From: SYFY01 sp031385325
GTDB taxonomy: Bacteria; Pseudomonadota; Gammaproteobacteria; Pseudomonadales; Azotimanducaceae
Length of the DNA stretch: 64,000 nucleotides
Reading direction: 5' to 3'
NCBI GenBank assembly: GCA_031385325.1
Contig: JANNBJ010000170.1
Span: 44,376-108,375, forward strand
The notes under the pieces were generated by a model. It worked only from the letters and a program-made list of their open reading frames with translations. It was not told the DNA's origin and did not search any database. How positions within the stretch are numbered: the first letter of the stretch is position 1; each line of letters starts with the position of its first letter. The translations under genes and the position numbers were made by a program. Below are positions 1 to 9,029 of this stretch, in pieces.

Positions 1-644
1 TACTGCCGGTCCACCACTCGCATGAAGTCGATGCTGCGGGTTTCACCAACCGGCACGGGCACTTCGACGAGCCGCTCGGGCACATCATCGAATTCGAGCC
101 GCAAGGCGCGTGTCATGGTGGCATGCATTTCATACGTGCAGGTGATGTAGGTGAACTCGACGATCTCTTCGTCTGACAGATGTGACTGGAGCGCCGCAAA
201 TGTACCGTCAGCAACCCGCCCGCCACTGAGCACCAGATCATCGGTGTAGGCCAGTACGGCACGTTCAACGTCACTGAACAGACTGGTCGACGACCAATGC
301 GGAATCGCAGCAATCTGATCTTCGCTGAAACCCGCCGCCCGTAACGCTTTGCAGTGCTGCGAAAATACGAACTGACTGCCGCGCGCAAATCCCGCGCGGG
401 CCTGACCCAATTCACGCAGACGGGGATTCAGCTTGCGTTTTTTCGACCGATAGAACTGAAAACCCTGCACCATGTGATGCAGTGCATCCGGCACCAGTGC
501 AAACACGGTCCACCAGTTGCCTGGCGTGCCGGTCGCTGTACCGGGCTCGTTGACTGGATCCCGATCAGCACCGAAAACAGCATCGTAGAGGGGCAGTACA
601 GTGGGATCGACCTCTCCTCGGCCGAGTTGCCGAAGTCTTGGCAT
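1..644 (-). CDS. Carboxymuconolactone decarboxylase / AhpD-like family protein (3' end outside window)
   Basis: Reading from an ATG at 644 gives 214 codons with no stop, so the C-terminus lies beyond the window edge. The order of features is that of the CMD/AhpD helical fold: a 'LRELGQARAGFARGSQFVFS' helix, then 'QHCKALRAAGFSEDQI', then 'VERAVLAYTDDLV' and 'LSDEEIVEFTYITCTYEM'. In AhpD-type members the loop before the conserved His carries a CxxC redox pair; here that place reads GSQFVFSQH, so no redox cysteine pair is present. Disulfide reductase activity is therefore unlikely and a decarboxylase-like or unknown role is more plausible. It is last in the 4279-1 minus-strand gene series. The fold is clear; the substrate is not. 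Confidence 0.82.
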   Translation of the reverse strand, partial: MPRLRQLGRGEVDPTVLPLYDAVFGADRDPVNEPGTATGTPGNWWTVFALVPDALHHMVQGFQFYRSKKRKLNPRLRELGQARAGFARGSQFVFSQHCKALRAAGFSEDQIAAIPHWSSTSLFSDVERAVLAYTDDLVLSGGRVADGTFAALQSHLSDEEIVEFTYITCTYEMHATMTRALRLEFDDVPERLVEVPVPVGETRSIDFMRVVDRQ

Positions 645-720
645 GACGGTTCAACTGTTGTGGGTATGGCAGCCAGTATCCGGGAAAATCACTGGTCTGA
701 CCACGGGGCCCTTGTAATTG

Positions 721-1473
721 TCAGACCAATGCCCGGACGCGGTCAGGATGCGGCGCACCCGGCTGGAACATCACCACAGCATCATCGAAGCCCGCAGTTG
801 CAAAACCCTGCAGCAGATCCCGCAACTGCCCGAGGTCCGTCTTGTCGTTGAGGATGAGGGTTGAGACGATGGCCCGCTTGCCACCTGCGGCACGATAACG
901 ATCCAGCGCCGCATGAATCTCCGGCGGTTTGCGATAGTGGCCCGAGGCTATCCAGCCATCAAATTGCGTGGCAGCCTTGTCAACCCCGGCGCCCCACGAA
1001 CCCAGCAGCAACGGCACTCGACCTCGAACCGCCGGCCATGGGGAAAGCTTCACCTCACCAGAATTCCCGTCGCGCAGGTAATCACGCAGTTCCGGCACCA
1101 TCGCGTTGACTCGTTTGAACCGCTGTGTGAAATCGCGCTCGAACGCTTTGAAATCCGCTTCGGTCGATCCCGCACCGATGCCGAGCAGCAGACGGTTTCC
1201 ACTCAACTGGGCCAGCGAGATCGCCCGATGCGCAAGATCGGCTGCCGCGTACAAGGGTGCCTGCACAACTGCGGTACCCAGTTCGCAACGGGTGGTGACC
1301 GAAGCCGCAACCGACAAGGTGATGAACGGATCGGTGATCATGAATCCCCGTCCGGTAGCCTGAGCCGACCATAAACTCTGGAAGCCAACCGCCTCCAGCA
1401 TTCGTGCTTGTTCAGCCAGTGTGGTCGTTTTTTCCGGCACGAGTATCGGCCCCAGAAGAGCGCCCAGTCGCAT
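721..1473 (-). CDS. LLM class F420/FMN-dependent oxidoreductase
   Basis: The 250-residue protein has the luciferase-like TIM-barrel layout. It opens with 'MRLGALLGPILVPE' (strand 1) and 'EQARMLEAVGFQSLW', then 'DPFITLSVAASVTTRCELGT', 'ALAHRAISLAQLSGNRLLLGIGAGS' and a final 'GFDDAVVMFQPG'. The GIGAGS segment is the usual phosphate-binding loop of flavin- or F420-dependent members. At 250 residues it is shorter than typical 300-350 residue family members. It sits 12 bases after the CoA-transferase stop in the same direction, so it is probably cotranscribed and acts in the same catabolic route. The cofactor (FMN or F420) cannot be decided from the sequence; a Ddn-like deazaflavin-type gene at 57703 suggests F420 could exist here. 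Confidence 0.85.
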   Translation of the reverse strand: MRLGALLGPILVPEKTTTLAEQARMLEAVGFQSLWSAQATGRGFMITDPFITLSVAASVTTRCELGTAVVQAPLYAAADLAHRAISLAQLSGNRLLLGIGAGSTEADFKAFERDFTQRFKRVNAMVPELRDYLRDGNSGEVKLSPWPAVRGRVPLLLGSWGAGVDKAATQFDGWIASGHYRKPPEIHAALDRYRAAGGKRAIVSTLILNDKTDLGQLRDLLQGFATAGFDDAVVMFQPGAPHPDRVRALV

Positions 1474-1485
1474 GTTCCAGTCTCC

Positions 1486-2700
1486 CTATCGTTTGATGCC
1501 GAATTCCGCCAGCACTTCATCGGTGTGCTCACCCAGCTGTGGTGGCAGACGTCGTAACGAAGTCGGCGTCGAGGTGAACTTGATGGGACTGGCGACAATG
1601 GCCACTTCGGGATTGTTACCCGGCAACTGGAATCGGTTGAGCATGCCACGTGCGGCGACATGAGGATCGGCAAAGATTTCGCTGGCCGTATTGACCGGGC
1701 CACACGGCACCTTGCCACCAATTGCAACCATGATTTCCTGCTTCGTGCGCACACTGGTCCACGCCGTGATGATCGCTTCAACAAACGGCTGATTGCGACG
1801 ACGCAGATGCGTATTGCGTGTTCGAGGATCGTCGATCAGATCGGGGCGCGCCATCGCCGTGCAGAGTTCAGCCCAATGTCCTGGTCCCGGCGCCGCGATC
1901 GCGATACCACCGTCGCTGGCCTGAAAAATACCGAACGGCATGAGATTGGGATGGTGTTGGCCACGTGGCCCGAGTTCCACGCCTGAGTAGCTGTAATTGA
2001 CCGCAACGGTTTCGGTGTACGCAAGGATCGCGTCATACATGCCGACGTCGAGAAACTGGCCTGCACCGGTGCGACGAGCATGATGTATGGCAGACACGAC
2101 GCCCAGCGCCATCATGGTGCCTGGATAGATGTCTCCAACACTCACGCCACCCGGAAAGCCACCGCCATCTTCGGGACCGGTGATATGCACGTGACCGCCC
2201 ATGCTCTGCGCAACGATGTCGTAGGCCGGCCAATCCGCATAGGGACTGCGTCCGGTGCGAGGATCACCGAACCCTCGTATGGCGCCATAAACAATGCGTG
2301 GGTTTCTTTGTTTCACCACATCGTAGCCAACACCAAGGCGGTCCATCACACCGACCCGCATGTTCTCGACAATGGCATCCGCCTGTTCACACAGGCGGAG
2401 CAGGATCTCCCGGTCGGCCGCGTCCTTGAGATCGAGCACGATGCTGCGCTTGTTCCGGTTGATGCTGGCGAAATAACCACCGTAGTCCACACCAGCCGGT
2501 GTTTCGCTGCCAGCATTCGCATAATCCGGCGGCAATGGCGGTAGCGATCGCGAGCCATCACCAGTTGGCGGCTCCACCTTGATGACGTTGGCGCCCAGAT
2601 CGGCCAACAACGCCGCGCCATACGGGCCTGCCAATGCCATGGTGCAGTCGATGATGGTCAGATCCGAAAGTGGTCCCGTGCCTGGGTTCGCAACGCTCAC
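1486..2700 (-). CDS. Class III (CaiB/BaiF) acyl-CoA transferase
   Basis: A full-length (404 residues) CoA-transferase family III protein, which moves CoA between carboxylic acids in the cytoplasm. The N-terminal 'LTIIDCTMALAGPYGAALLADLGANVIKVE' with following 'PPTGD' is the family signature, and 'NRNKRSIVLDLKDAADREIL' and 'ADAIVENMRVGVMDRLG' are the usual second block. The catalytic Asp is expected in the later 'YDIVAQSMGGHVHITGPEDG' region; in many members this is the GxxxxMSxTG block. The start is a GTG at 2700 whose bases overlap the TGA of the upstream dehydrogenase, implying translational coupling. Its neighbours (hydratase, SDR) suggest activation of an acyl-CoA for a beta-oxidation-like or steroid/terpene-like route. 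Confidence 0.9.
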   Translation of the reverse strand: MSVANPGTGPLSDLTIIDCTMALAGPYGAALLADLGANVIKVEPPTGDGSRSLPPLPPDYANAGSETPAGVDYGGYFASINRNKRSIVLDLKDAADREILLRLCEQADAIVENMRVGVMDRLGVGYDVVKQRNPRIVYGAIRGFGDPRTGRSPYADWPAYDIVAQSMGGHVHITGPEDGGGFPGGVSVGDIYPGTMMALGVVSAIHHARRTGAGQFLDVGMYDAILAYTETVAVNYSYSGVELGPRGQHHPNLMPFGIFQASDGGIAIAAPGPGHWAELCTAMARPDLIDDPRTRNTHLRRRNQPFVEAIITAWTSVRTKQEIMVAIGGKVPCGPVNTASEIFADPHVAARGMLNRFQLPGNNPEVAIVASPIKFTSTPTSLRRLPPQLGEHTDEVLAEFGIKR

Positions 2701-3419
2701 GCGTTGAGATCCTGTGGCACTACGGCGAACGCCGGTCGCTGCGCGATACGCACCCGAATCTCGCCATTCGGACCGTTGTGCAGGAGATCAACCACTTCTG
2801 CGGCCATGGTCTCGGGGGCCATGATGTCCGGACTCTTGAAGGCATCGGGAACGATGCCGGTATCAACGACCCCCGGACAGATCACGTTGATCCGCAGGTT
2901 GGTGTTGGCATTGGCAGCAGCCACCGCGCGTCCAAAACCGATCAGCGCATATTTGGTGGCTGCATACATCGGGTCGATCGGCAACACACCCAACCCCGCA
3001 ATCGACGCGGTAATCGTGATCGCGCCACCCTTCTTCCGCATTTTGGGCAACAGCACCTTGACCCCGTGAAACACGCCATCAAGGTTGACACCGACGATGC
3101 GTCGATACCTATCGAGGCTGACATCTTCGATCGCCAGAAATGGCGCACCGGTTGGCACCGTCATGATGCCGGCATTGAGGTGCACATAGTCAGGTACACC
3201 GAGCGCCTTTATGCAGTTGTTGGCCGCAGAGGTCATCGACGATAACCGGGTAACATCACACGGCAGGAACAAACCACCAATCTCCTTCGCAAGCGCCTGG
3301 CCTGCCTCGACATTGACGTCACAGATGGCAACCTGGATATCTCTGGCCGCCAGCATCCTCGCCACTTGGGCGCCGATGCCTGTTGCTGCCCCGGTGATCA
3401 GTGCGATCTTGCTGGACAC
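2697..3419 (-). CDS. Short-chain dehydrogenase/reductase
   Basis: Classical SDR of 240 residues. The cofactor loop TGAATGIGAQ lies near residues 9-18, the acidic residue after beta-2 (CDVN) favours NAD(H) over NADP(H), LNAGI replaces NNAG, the catalytic Ser is in ITASIAG, and YAATKYA supplies the Tyr-x3-Lys pair. The start is GTG at 3419. The stop overlaps the start of the CoA-transferase by four bases. The context suggests oxidation of a hydroxyacyl-CoA or secondary alcohol made by the hydratase; the exact substrate is unknown. Confidence 0.9.
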   Translation of the reverse strand: MSSKIALITGAATGIGAQVARMLAARDIQVAICDVNVEAGQALAKEIGGLFLPCDVTRLSSMTSAANNCIKALGVPDYVHLNAGIMTVPTGAPFLAIEDVSLDRYRRIVGVNLDGVFHGVKVLLPKMRKKGGAITITASIAGLGVLPIDPMYAATKYALIGFGRAVAAANANTNLRINVICPGVVDTGIVPDAFKSPDIMAPETMAAEVVDLLHNGPNGEIRVRIAQRPAFAVVPQDLNA

Positions 3420-3445
3420 TTCGCTCCCCCTCGCCTTTGGTCTGC

Positions 3446-4279
3446 CTATTTACCGGATTTTGCGGTCGACTCGGCTTTCATCTCTTCAATCTTTCCAGCC
3501 AGATATCGCTCGCGTGAATGGCTGTGGCCCACGTGCTGCAGATTGAACGCTGCCTGCTGCGCAGTCCAGAACCCCTGGGCGTCCAGTGCCTGATTGCAGG
3601 AGAGCTTAGCCAGCTTGAGCGAGAACGATGGCCGCTTTGCAATCTTGTTGGCGATGCCGAGCGTGAAATCTGCAAGACCAGCGCGCGGCACAACATGATT
3701 GACCATGCCAAGGTTGTAGGCTTCCTGGGCAGTGACCGGGTCGCCGGTATAGAGCATTTCCTTGGCCTTGCGAATACCAAACTCCCAGGGGTGACCAAAC
3801 CACTCCACGCCATTCACACCGAAATCCAGCGTGATATCGATAAACGTTGCGTCTTCACTGGCGATGATGAGATCACAGACCCACATCAGCATCAGACCAC
3901 CGGCGATCGTCTTGCCGTGCACCTGCGCAATCGTTGGCTTGGGCAGCTGTTGCCAGCGACGACACATGTTCAGATAGATTTCTTCTTCCAGCGCGAAGTG
4001 TCCCTCTGCGCCTGGCTTCTTGAAGCCGCCGGAAATGCCAATCGGCTTCATCTCATACGGCTCGCGACCACGAACATCGTGCCCTGAAGAAAAGTGCGGG
4101 CCTTCGCCGGCCAGGATGATGACTTTCACGTCATCATCGTAAGAAGCGCGGGTCAGCGCGTCGTTGAGCTCATAGGTCATCTGCATGTTCTGCGCATTGC
4201 GTGTTTCCGGGCGGTTCAGCGTCACTCTCGCTACGCCGCCTGCCAATGACTCATAGCGCACTGTCTTGTAGTCGCTCAT
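3446..4279 (-). CDS. Enoyl-CoA hydratase/isomerase family protein
   Basis: Crotonase-superfamily protein of 277 residues. It has 'VARVTLNRPETRNAQN' near the N-terminus, the oxyanion-hole segment 'FSSGHDVRGRE', the second 'KPTIAQVHGKTIAGGLMLM' block, and 'LADFTLGIANKIAKRPSFSLKLAK' at the C-terminal helices. I chose the ATG at 4279 because a GGGGAAG stretch lies just upstream; the open frame extends 43 codons further but that extension is low-complexity and unlike the family. It is the first gene of the minus-strand series ending at position 1 and is divergent from the permease at 4511. It probably hydrates an enoyl-CoA in ring or side-chain degradation. Confidence 0.9.
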   Translation of the reverse strand: MSDYKTVRYESLAGGVARVTLNRPETRNAQNMQMTYELNDALTRASYDDDVKVIILAGEGPHFSSGHDVRGREPYEMKPIGISGGFKKPGAEGHFALEEEIYLNMCRRWQQLPKPTIAQVHGKTIAGGLMLMWVCDLIIASEDATFIDITLDFGVNGVEWFGHPWEFGIRKAKEMLYTGDPVTAQEAYNLGMVNHVVPRAGLADFTLGIANKIAKRPSFSLKLAKLSCNQALDAQGFWTAQQAAFNLQHVGHSHSRERYLAGKIEEMKAESTAKSGK

Positions 4280-4380
4280 CGCTGCTTCCCCGTTGTCATG
4301 AAAAAAAGAATGGATAAAGAGGTGTGAAAAGAAAAACTGGCCATCCGGCATGGTAGTACGTCGCCTGGAGCTTGAGTATC

Positions 4381-4406
4381 CCCAGAGTCCGGCCCCAGAG
4401 TCCGGC
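4381..4406. repeat. Two perfect tandem copies of a 13-bp unit
   Basis: The 13-mer cccagagtccggc occurs twice back to back at 4381-4393 and 4394-4406. It lies in the 231-bp divergent spacer between the hydratase and the TauE-like permease. It could be a paired regulator-binding site or simple slippage; nothing else supports either reading. Confidence 0.6.
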
Positions 4407-4510
4407 AAGGTCCCATCGGACGGGGCGGGGTCCCGCGGACCGGGTTGACTTGATTACCTTCCAGCACTGACAGTGCCGGCTCCCACTCTTTTCAGGTGTT
4501 ACCCACGTCC

Positions 4511-5332
4511 ATGGACATCACGTGGAATTACTTTTCGCTCATCAGCCTCATGCTGGCCAGCGGCGTGGTCGGCGGTTTGCTGGCGGGCCTGTTAGGGGTG
4601 GGTGGTGGCATCGTCGTGGTGCCGGTCCTGGAATTTACCCTCGGCATACTCGGTGTCGACCCGGAAGTCCGGATGCACATTGCCGTCGCCACTTCGCTGG
4701 CAACGATCATTCCGACTTCCATCTCGTCAGCTCGTGCCCACCATGCACGAGGTTCAGTGGATATGGCTCTGTTCAGGCGCTGGGGACCACTGATGTTCAT
4801 CGGTTCAATACTTGGCGCCGCCCTTGCGTCCGTGGTGCACAGTGCCTTGCTGTCATTGGTGTTTGGTTCGGTTGCCTTGCTGGTGGCCGGGAAGATGCTG
4901 CTACTGCGCGACGATTTCAGACTGGCACAGCAGTTACCTGTTCACACGGCGGCCCTCGGACTGCCGGTCGGCATTGGCGCCGTTTCCAGCATGATGGGCA
5001 TTGGTGGTGGCACCTTGAGCGTGCCAGTGCTGACGCTGCTGAATCAGCCAGTGCACACAGCGGTTGGCACTTCCGCATTGTTTGGACTGGTGATCAGCAT
5101 TCCGGCAACCCTGGCCTATGTCCTTGCCGGCTGGTCGCACGAGTCTGTGTTGCCTGGCAGTCTCGGTTACGTAAACCTGCCGGGATTTCTCATCATCGCG
5201 CCGCTGACCACCTGGATTGCACCCTACGGAGCAAGAATCGCTCACCGTCTGACTCGTACCACGCTCACCCGTACCTTTGGCGCTTTCCTGCTACTGGTCG
5301 GTTTCCGGATGTTGTACAAGGCACTGAGCTGA
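4511..5332 (+). CDS. TauE/SafE family sulfite/organosulfonate permease-like membrane protein
   Basis: The polytopic inner-membrane protein of about 273 residues has the internal duplication of the TauE/SafE family. 'GGLLAGLLGVGGGIVVVPVLEF' in the first half is mirrored by 'VSSMMGIGGGTLSVPVLTLL' in the second, each followed by hydrophobic helices. These GxGGG loops are the family signature. Members export or import small anions such as sulfite, sulfoacetate or sulfolactate; the substrate here is unknown. ATG 4511 gives a natural start; an in-frame GTG at 4496 would add five residues. No strong ribosome site is visible for either. Confidence 0.88.
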   Translation: MDITWNYFSLISLMLASGVVGGLLAGLLGVGGGIVVVPVLEFTLGILGVDPEVRMHIAVATSLATIIPTSISSARAHHARGSVDMALFRRWGPLMFIGSILGAALASVVHSALLSLVFGSVALLVAGKMLLLRDDFRLAQQLPVHTAALGLPVGIGAVSSMMGIGGGTLSVPVLTLLNQPVHTAVGTSALFGLVISIPATLAYVLAGWSHESVLPGSLGYVNLPGFLIIAPLTTWIAPYGARIAHRLTRTTLTRTFGAFLLLVGFRMLYKALS

Positions 5333-5826
5333 AGAGAACCGCTGGATCCGTCAGAAATACTGCGTTTCGCCCTGTCAGGACGCCTCAAGGACGTGACAAA
5401 GCGCTTCAATCAGCTCTTTTTGGTCCGATTAACGGCTTTGAGGTGACTTTGCGCTCAAAATCGTGCCCAAGCTTTCCAGATAATGGAAAAATTATGAAAG
5501 AGGGGGTTACAGCGCAGAAGGAAGATCGCTACCATTCCGCGCCACAGATGTGACCAATGCGTTACGCTGTTTCTGGATGGTGACAGACGGCAAGGGAGGG
5601 AGCCATTGTTGTTGGCACAGCACGATTCGGGCGAACGTGAACGTCCGAAAATGAACCCGGGCAGTCGTATGGGTTCCGGGTTGTATGGCGATGACAAGAG
5701 CGACCAGATATTCAAGCTATGCAAGCCACACAAGCCACGCAAGCCAACTACTATGTGCAGACTTGGTTCCGGATCACCAACTTCATCTGAGCATGTCAGA
5801 ACAGCAGGCAGTGCATTAGTCCAGTC
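5333..5826. other. Intergenic region upstream of the sphingolipid genes
   Basis: This gap of about 490 bases between the permease and the acyl-ACP ligase has no convincing gene. It includes a locally AT-rich stretch near 5480-5500 that may hold the promoter of the 5827 operon. A 77-codon open frame at 5606 has no family resemblance or ribosome site and was not called. Confidence 0.4.
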
Positions 5827-7605
5827 ATGCAGAAAATAGAAAAGAATACAGAGGTCAATCTGACAGCGACTCCAACGCTCTCAGGTCTGCACCAACCGAA
5901 CTCCCCTCTCCTGAACCTGGCGCAAATGCTTGACTTTGCTGCGCTTGGAAACAGCGGGTTCAACTTCTACGACGGCAGCGGCCGCCTGACCGAAGTGCTC
6001 ACCTATCAGCAACTGCGCCTGGATGCCCAGCATCTGGCCCGCCAGCTGCTGTCTCTCGGCCTCAAACGACTGAGTCGGGTGGCGATCATTGCCGATACGA
6101 CGCCCTTGTTTCATCGCGTGTTTTTCGCATGCCAGTATGCCGGATTCATTCCTGTGCCCATGCCTGCGGCCCTGTTCATGGGTGGCGCAGACAACTACGT
6201 TGCCCAGATTCATCGCATGCTGCAAAGCTGTACGGCATCCGTCGCTATCGCACCACCTGGTTACGAAGAGTTATTGGCTCGCGCGAGCCACGGATTGACG
6301 CTGACATGGCATGGTGGTTCCGAAGCGCTGGCGGCACTGCCTGAAGCAGACGTCCCGCTCGAACCGTTGATCGACCATGAACCGGCTTACCTGCAGTACA
6401 CCTCAGGCAGCACCCGATTCCCGCGCGGCGTGGAAATGCCCGAGCATTCCGTCATCTGCAATCTCAATGAGATCGCGGACAAGGGTGTGCGCATGACGGC
6501 CAGTGATCGGCTAGTGTCCTGGCTGCCGTTTTATCACGACATGGGACTGGTGGGATTTGTCCTGGTACCGCTTTGCCGGCAGCTGTCGGTGGACTACCTG
6601 AGTCCACGAACGTTTGCCATGCGGCCTCGCCTCTGGCTCAAGATCATTTCCGACAACAAGGGCACGGTCTCGTCCAGCCCACCGTCCGGTTATGGCCTGT
6701 GTGCAACCCGGTTGCGGCTGACTACGGATCAGCAGAAATATGATCTTTCGAGCTGGCGTGTGGCCTGCATCGGTGCCGAGCGTATCAACGCACGATTGCT
6801 GGTAGCGTTTGCCAACGTCGTCAAGGACATGGGATTCAATCCCACGGCGTTTGTTGCCTGTTATGGCATGGCAGAATGCGGGCTTGCCGTGAGCTTCGCG
6901 CCGCTTGGCGAAGGGCTCAAAGTGGATGTGGTCGACAAAGAACTGATCACGACCGTAGGTCGGGCGACCCCCACCGACAATGAACACGACTCGCTCGAAC
7001 TGGTGGATTGCGGGCGATTGCTGCCCAGTTATGAGTACCGCATTACCGATGGCTCTGGCCGCAAACAGCCAGACCGCCAGTGCGGACACATCCAGGTGAA
7101 GGGACCAAGCGTCATGCGCGGTTACTTCAATGACCCGGAGGCTACCCGCCTCGTGCTGAGCGCAGATGGCTGGCTCGATACCGGCGACATTGGCTACTGT
7201 GTTGAAGGACATCTCTACGTCACTGCGCGCAGCAAAGACGTCATCATCGTGCACGGCCGGAATATCTGGCCTCAGGATCTCGAGCAACTTGCTGAAAGCT
7301 GCCCCGGCGTACGCCATGGTGATACCACGGCTTTTGAGGTCACCCGTCCGGACAGCGATCCACTTGTGGTCGTGGTTGTTGAGACCAAGCGGCCAGACCC
7401 GGAATTGCGCAAGATCATTTCCGCGAAAGTCCTCAGCAGCTTCGGTGTCTCATGTCACGTCGAGCTGGTGCCGCCAAAGACACTCCCGAAAACGTCATCC
7501 GGCAAACTGTCGCGTGCGACAGCCCGCCTCGGTTTTCTGGCACGCGTAGGCTGGGACGAAAGCGGGAATCCAACATCTCAGATGGCTCTCGAGGGGTATG
7601 GCTGA
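5827..7605 (+). CDS. aasR: Fatty acyl-ACP synthetase / FAAL-type ligase of the sphingolipid pathway
   Basis: Adenylate-forming enzyme of 592 residues. The phosphate-binding loop YTSGSTRFPRG begins near residue 190, 'GMAECGL' supplies the acyl-adenylate-binding segment, DTGDIGY lies near 450 and the C-terminal TSSGKLSR Lys near 556. The overall sequence resembles fatty-acyl-AMP ligases, which load fatty acid onto a carrier protein rather than CoA. It is followed on the same strand by a reductase, an acyl carrier protein and serine palmitoyltransferase. This is the order known for the sphingolipid genes of Caulobacter crescentus, where the ligase charges the dedicated carrier protein. The start at ATG 5827 is the only sensible one. 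The role is inferred from context plus fold. Confidence 0.88.
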   Translation: MQKIEKNTEVNLTATPTLSGLHQPNSPLLNLAQMLDFAALGNSGFNFYDGSGRLTEVLTYQQLRLDAQHLARQLLSLGLKRLSRVAIIADTTPLFHRVFFACQYAGFIPVPMPAALFMGGADNYVAQIHRMLQSCTASVAIAPPGYEELLARASHGLTLTWHGGSEALAALPEADVPLEPLIDHEPAYLQYTSGSTRFPRGVEMPEHSVICNLNEIADKGVRMTASDRLVSWLPFYHDMGLVGFVLVPLCRQLSVDYLSPRTFAMRPRLWLKIISDNKGTVSSSPPSGYGLCATRLRLTTDQQKYDLSSWRVACIGAERINARLLVAFANVVKDMGFNPTAFVACYGMAECGLAVSFAPLGEGLKVDVVDKELITTVGRATPTDNEHDSLELVDCGRLLPSYEYRITDGSGRKQPDRQCGHIQVKGPSVMRGYFNDPEATRLVLSADGWLDTGDIGYCVEGHLYVTARSKDVIIVHGRNIWPQDLEQLAESCPGVRHGDTTAFEVTRPDSDPLVVVVVETKRPDPELRKIISAKVLSSFGVSCHVELVPPKTLPKTSSGKLSRATARLGFLARVGWDESGNPTSQMALEGYG

Positions 7606-7698
7606 GCACCCTTTCTGCCCTGGTGCGTCCCCGCTCTTTGAGTTTCATCTCTCCGTATCGCTTCTACCCGGCCGCCTCTCCCAGAGCGCTCTCTCCTG

Positions 7699-8658
7699 GT
7701 GACCTCGCTCCCTGAACAGAAATCGCATCGGGTTCTGCTGACCGGTGCCACCGGTTTTATCGGCCGGCATGTGGAGCGTCAGCTGCTCGACGCCGGCCAT
7801 CAGGTACTGGCGATCGTTCGTCCGGAGCGAACTTCCATACCACTGGATCCACGCACATCCATCATTCGAGCGAGCCTTTTTGATCCTGTCGGGATAGGCG
7901 CAGCCCTGGCGCAGGCTACGGCAGTGATACACCTTGCCGGCGCCGTACGTGGAGCAACCGCTGGCGACTTTTCGGCGGTCAACGTTGACGGCGTGCGTGT
8001 CATGCGCGACGCGATACTCCAGACCAATCCCGATCTTCCTGTCCTCCTGATGTCCTCACTGGCGGCAAGTTTCCCGGAATTGTCCGAGTACTCAGCCAGC
8101 AAACGGGCAGGCGAAGATCTGTTCACTGCAGACGCACGATTACGCTGGACGGCAATTCGACCACCTGCCGTTTATGGTCCCGGTGACAAGGAACTGCGCC
8201 TGCTGCTCAACCTGCTCCTCCGCGGCGTGATCATCATTCCCGGCAATCCTGCGCAGCGCCTGTCATTTATCCATGTCACGGATCTCGCGGCAGCCTGCGT
8301 ACATTGGCTGGTACACCATCAGATCCTCCTGCATCGCGTATTCAGCATCGACGACGGCAGGTCAGATGGCTACGATTGGCCGGCTATCGTGAGTGAAGTG
8401 TGTGAGCGACAGCTGCTGAAGGTCGTGATTCCTCCTGGATTGTTGAGAGTGCTTGGTCGCGTGAACGGCTGGGTGGCTGATCGGCTCGATCAAGCGCCGA
8501 TGCTTTCTCCCGGCAAGGTCCGCGAACTCATGAATCCCAGCTGGGTCGCCAGAGACACCGAAGGTACGCAGGCATTTGTTGCGGCTACCGGCTGGCACCC
8601 GGAATGGAAACTGGGGCATGGTGTGCGTCAGACCTTCAGTCGGCCAGACGCCGGATGA
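7699..8658 (+). CDS. cerR: NAD-dependent epimerase/dehydratase-family ceramide reductase
   Basis: Extended-SDR protein of 319 residues. GATGFIGRH near residue 15 is the NAD(P)-binding loop, 'AVIHLAGAVRG' follows, and YSASK near 131 holds the catalytic Tyr and Lys. 'RPPAVYGPGDKE' and 'LSFIHVTDLAAAC' are the usual substrate-domain blocks. In bacterial sphingolipid synthesis an enzyme of this family reduces the 3-keto group, probably after N-acylation. The position between ligase and carrier protein supports that job. The start is GTG at 7699. Confidence 0.87.
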   Translation: MTSLPEQKSHRVLLTGATGFIGRHVERQLLDAGHQVLAIVRPERTSIPLDPRTSIIRASLFDPVGIGAALAQATAVIHLAGAVRGATAGDFSAVNVDGVRVMRDAILQTNPDLPVLLMSSLAASFPELSEYSASKRAGEDLFTADARLRWTAIRPPAVYGPGDKELRLLLNLLLRGVIIIPGNPAQRLSFIHVTDLAAACVHWLVHHQILLHRVFSIDDGRSDGYDWPAIVSEVCERQLLKVVIPPGLLRVLGRVNGWVADRLDQAPMLSPGKVRELMNPSWVARDTEGTQAFVAATGWHPEWKLGHGVRQTFSRPDAG

Positions 8659-8789
8659 ATGACGGTGAAACTCAGATCTGCCGGAGTTTCCCGCACACAA
8701 ATTGATGTTCTCATCCATTCGCAACGGCGAAATACTGAGAGAAACCCGGATCAACAAGTCGCTGGCAGCAGCGATGGAGCGCTGAAGTT

Positions 8790-9029
8790 GTGAAAGATAC
8801 GGAAGAACAGCTCAAGGACCTGCTTGAGCAAATTACCCCCATCCCGCCAGATTTTGATGGCAATTCAGACTTGATCGAAGATCTGGCGCTGGAGTCCATT
8901 CAGGTGATGGAGTTTGTCATGGAGGCTGAAGATCACTTCGATATCGCCATCGCCCAAGACAAACTGGCCGACGTTCGCACACTCTCCCAGCTGGTTGCCG
9001 TGATCGAGGATTTACGTGGCGCTGCTTGA
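8790..9029 (+). CDS. acpR: Acyl carrier protein dedicated to sphingolipid synthesis
   Basis: Small acidic protein of 79 residues with the four-helix carrier-protein pattern. The phosphopantetheine attachment Ser is residue 36 in 'DLALESIQVMEFVMEAE'; the usual DSL triplet is replaced by ESI, as in specialised carrier proteins. The start is GTG at 8790. Its last 14 bases overlap the start of the serine palmitoyltransferase, so the two are translationally coupled. It most likely carries the acyl chain from the 5827 ligase to the condensing enzyme. Confidence 0.9.
   Translation: MKDTEEQLKDLLEQITPIPPDFDGNSDLIEDLALESIQVMEFVMEAEDHFDIAIAQDKLADVRTLSQLVAVIEDLRGAA

Noticed and set aside
4522..5553. Long plus-strand open frame (343 codons) over the permease gene
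   Set aside because: It is in another frame of a clear TauE/SafE gene, its translation is rich in Arg, His and Ala without any motif, and it results from GC-rich codon positions.
5606..5839. Small open frame upstream of the acyl-ACP ligase
   Set aside because: No ribosome site, odd composition and overlap with the ligase start; no evidence that it is translated.
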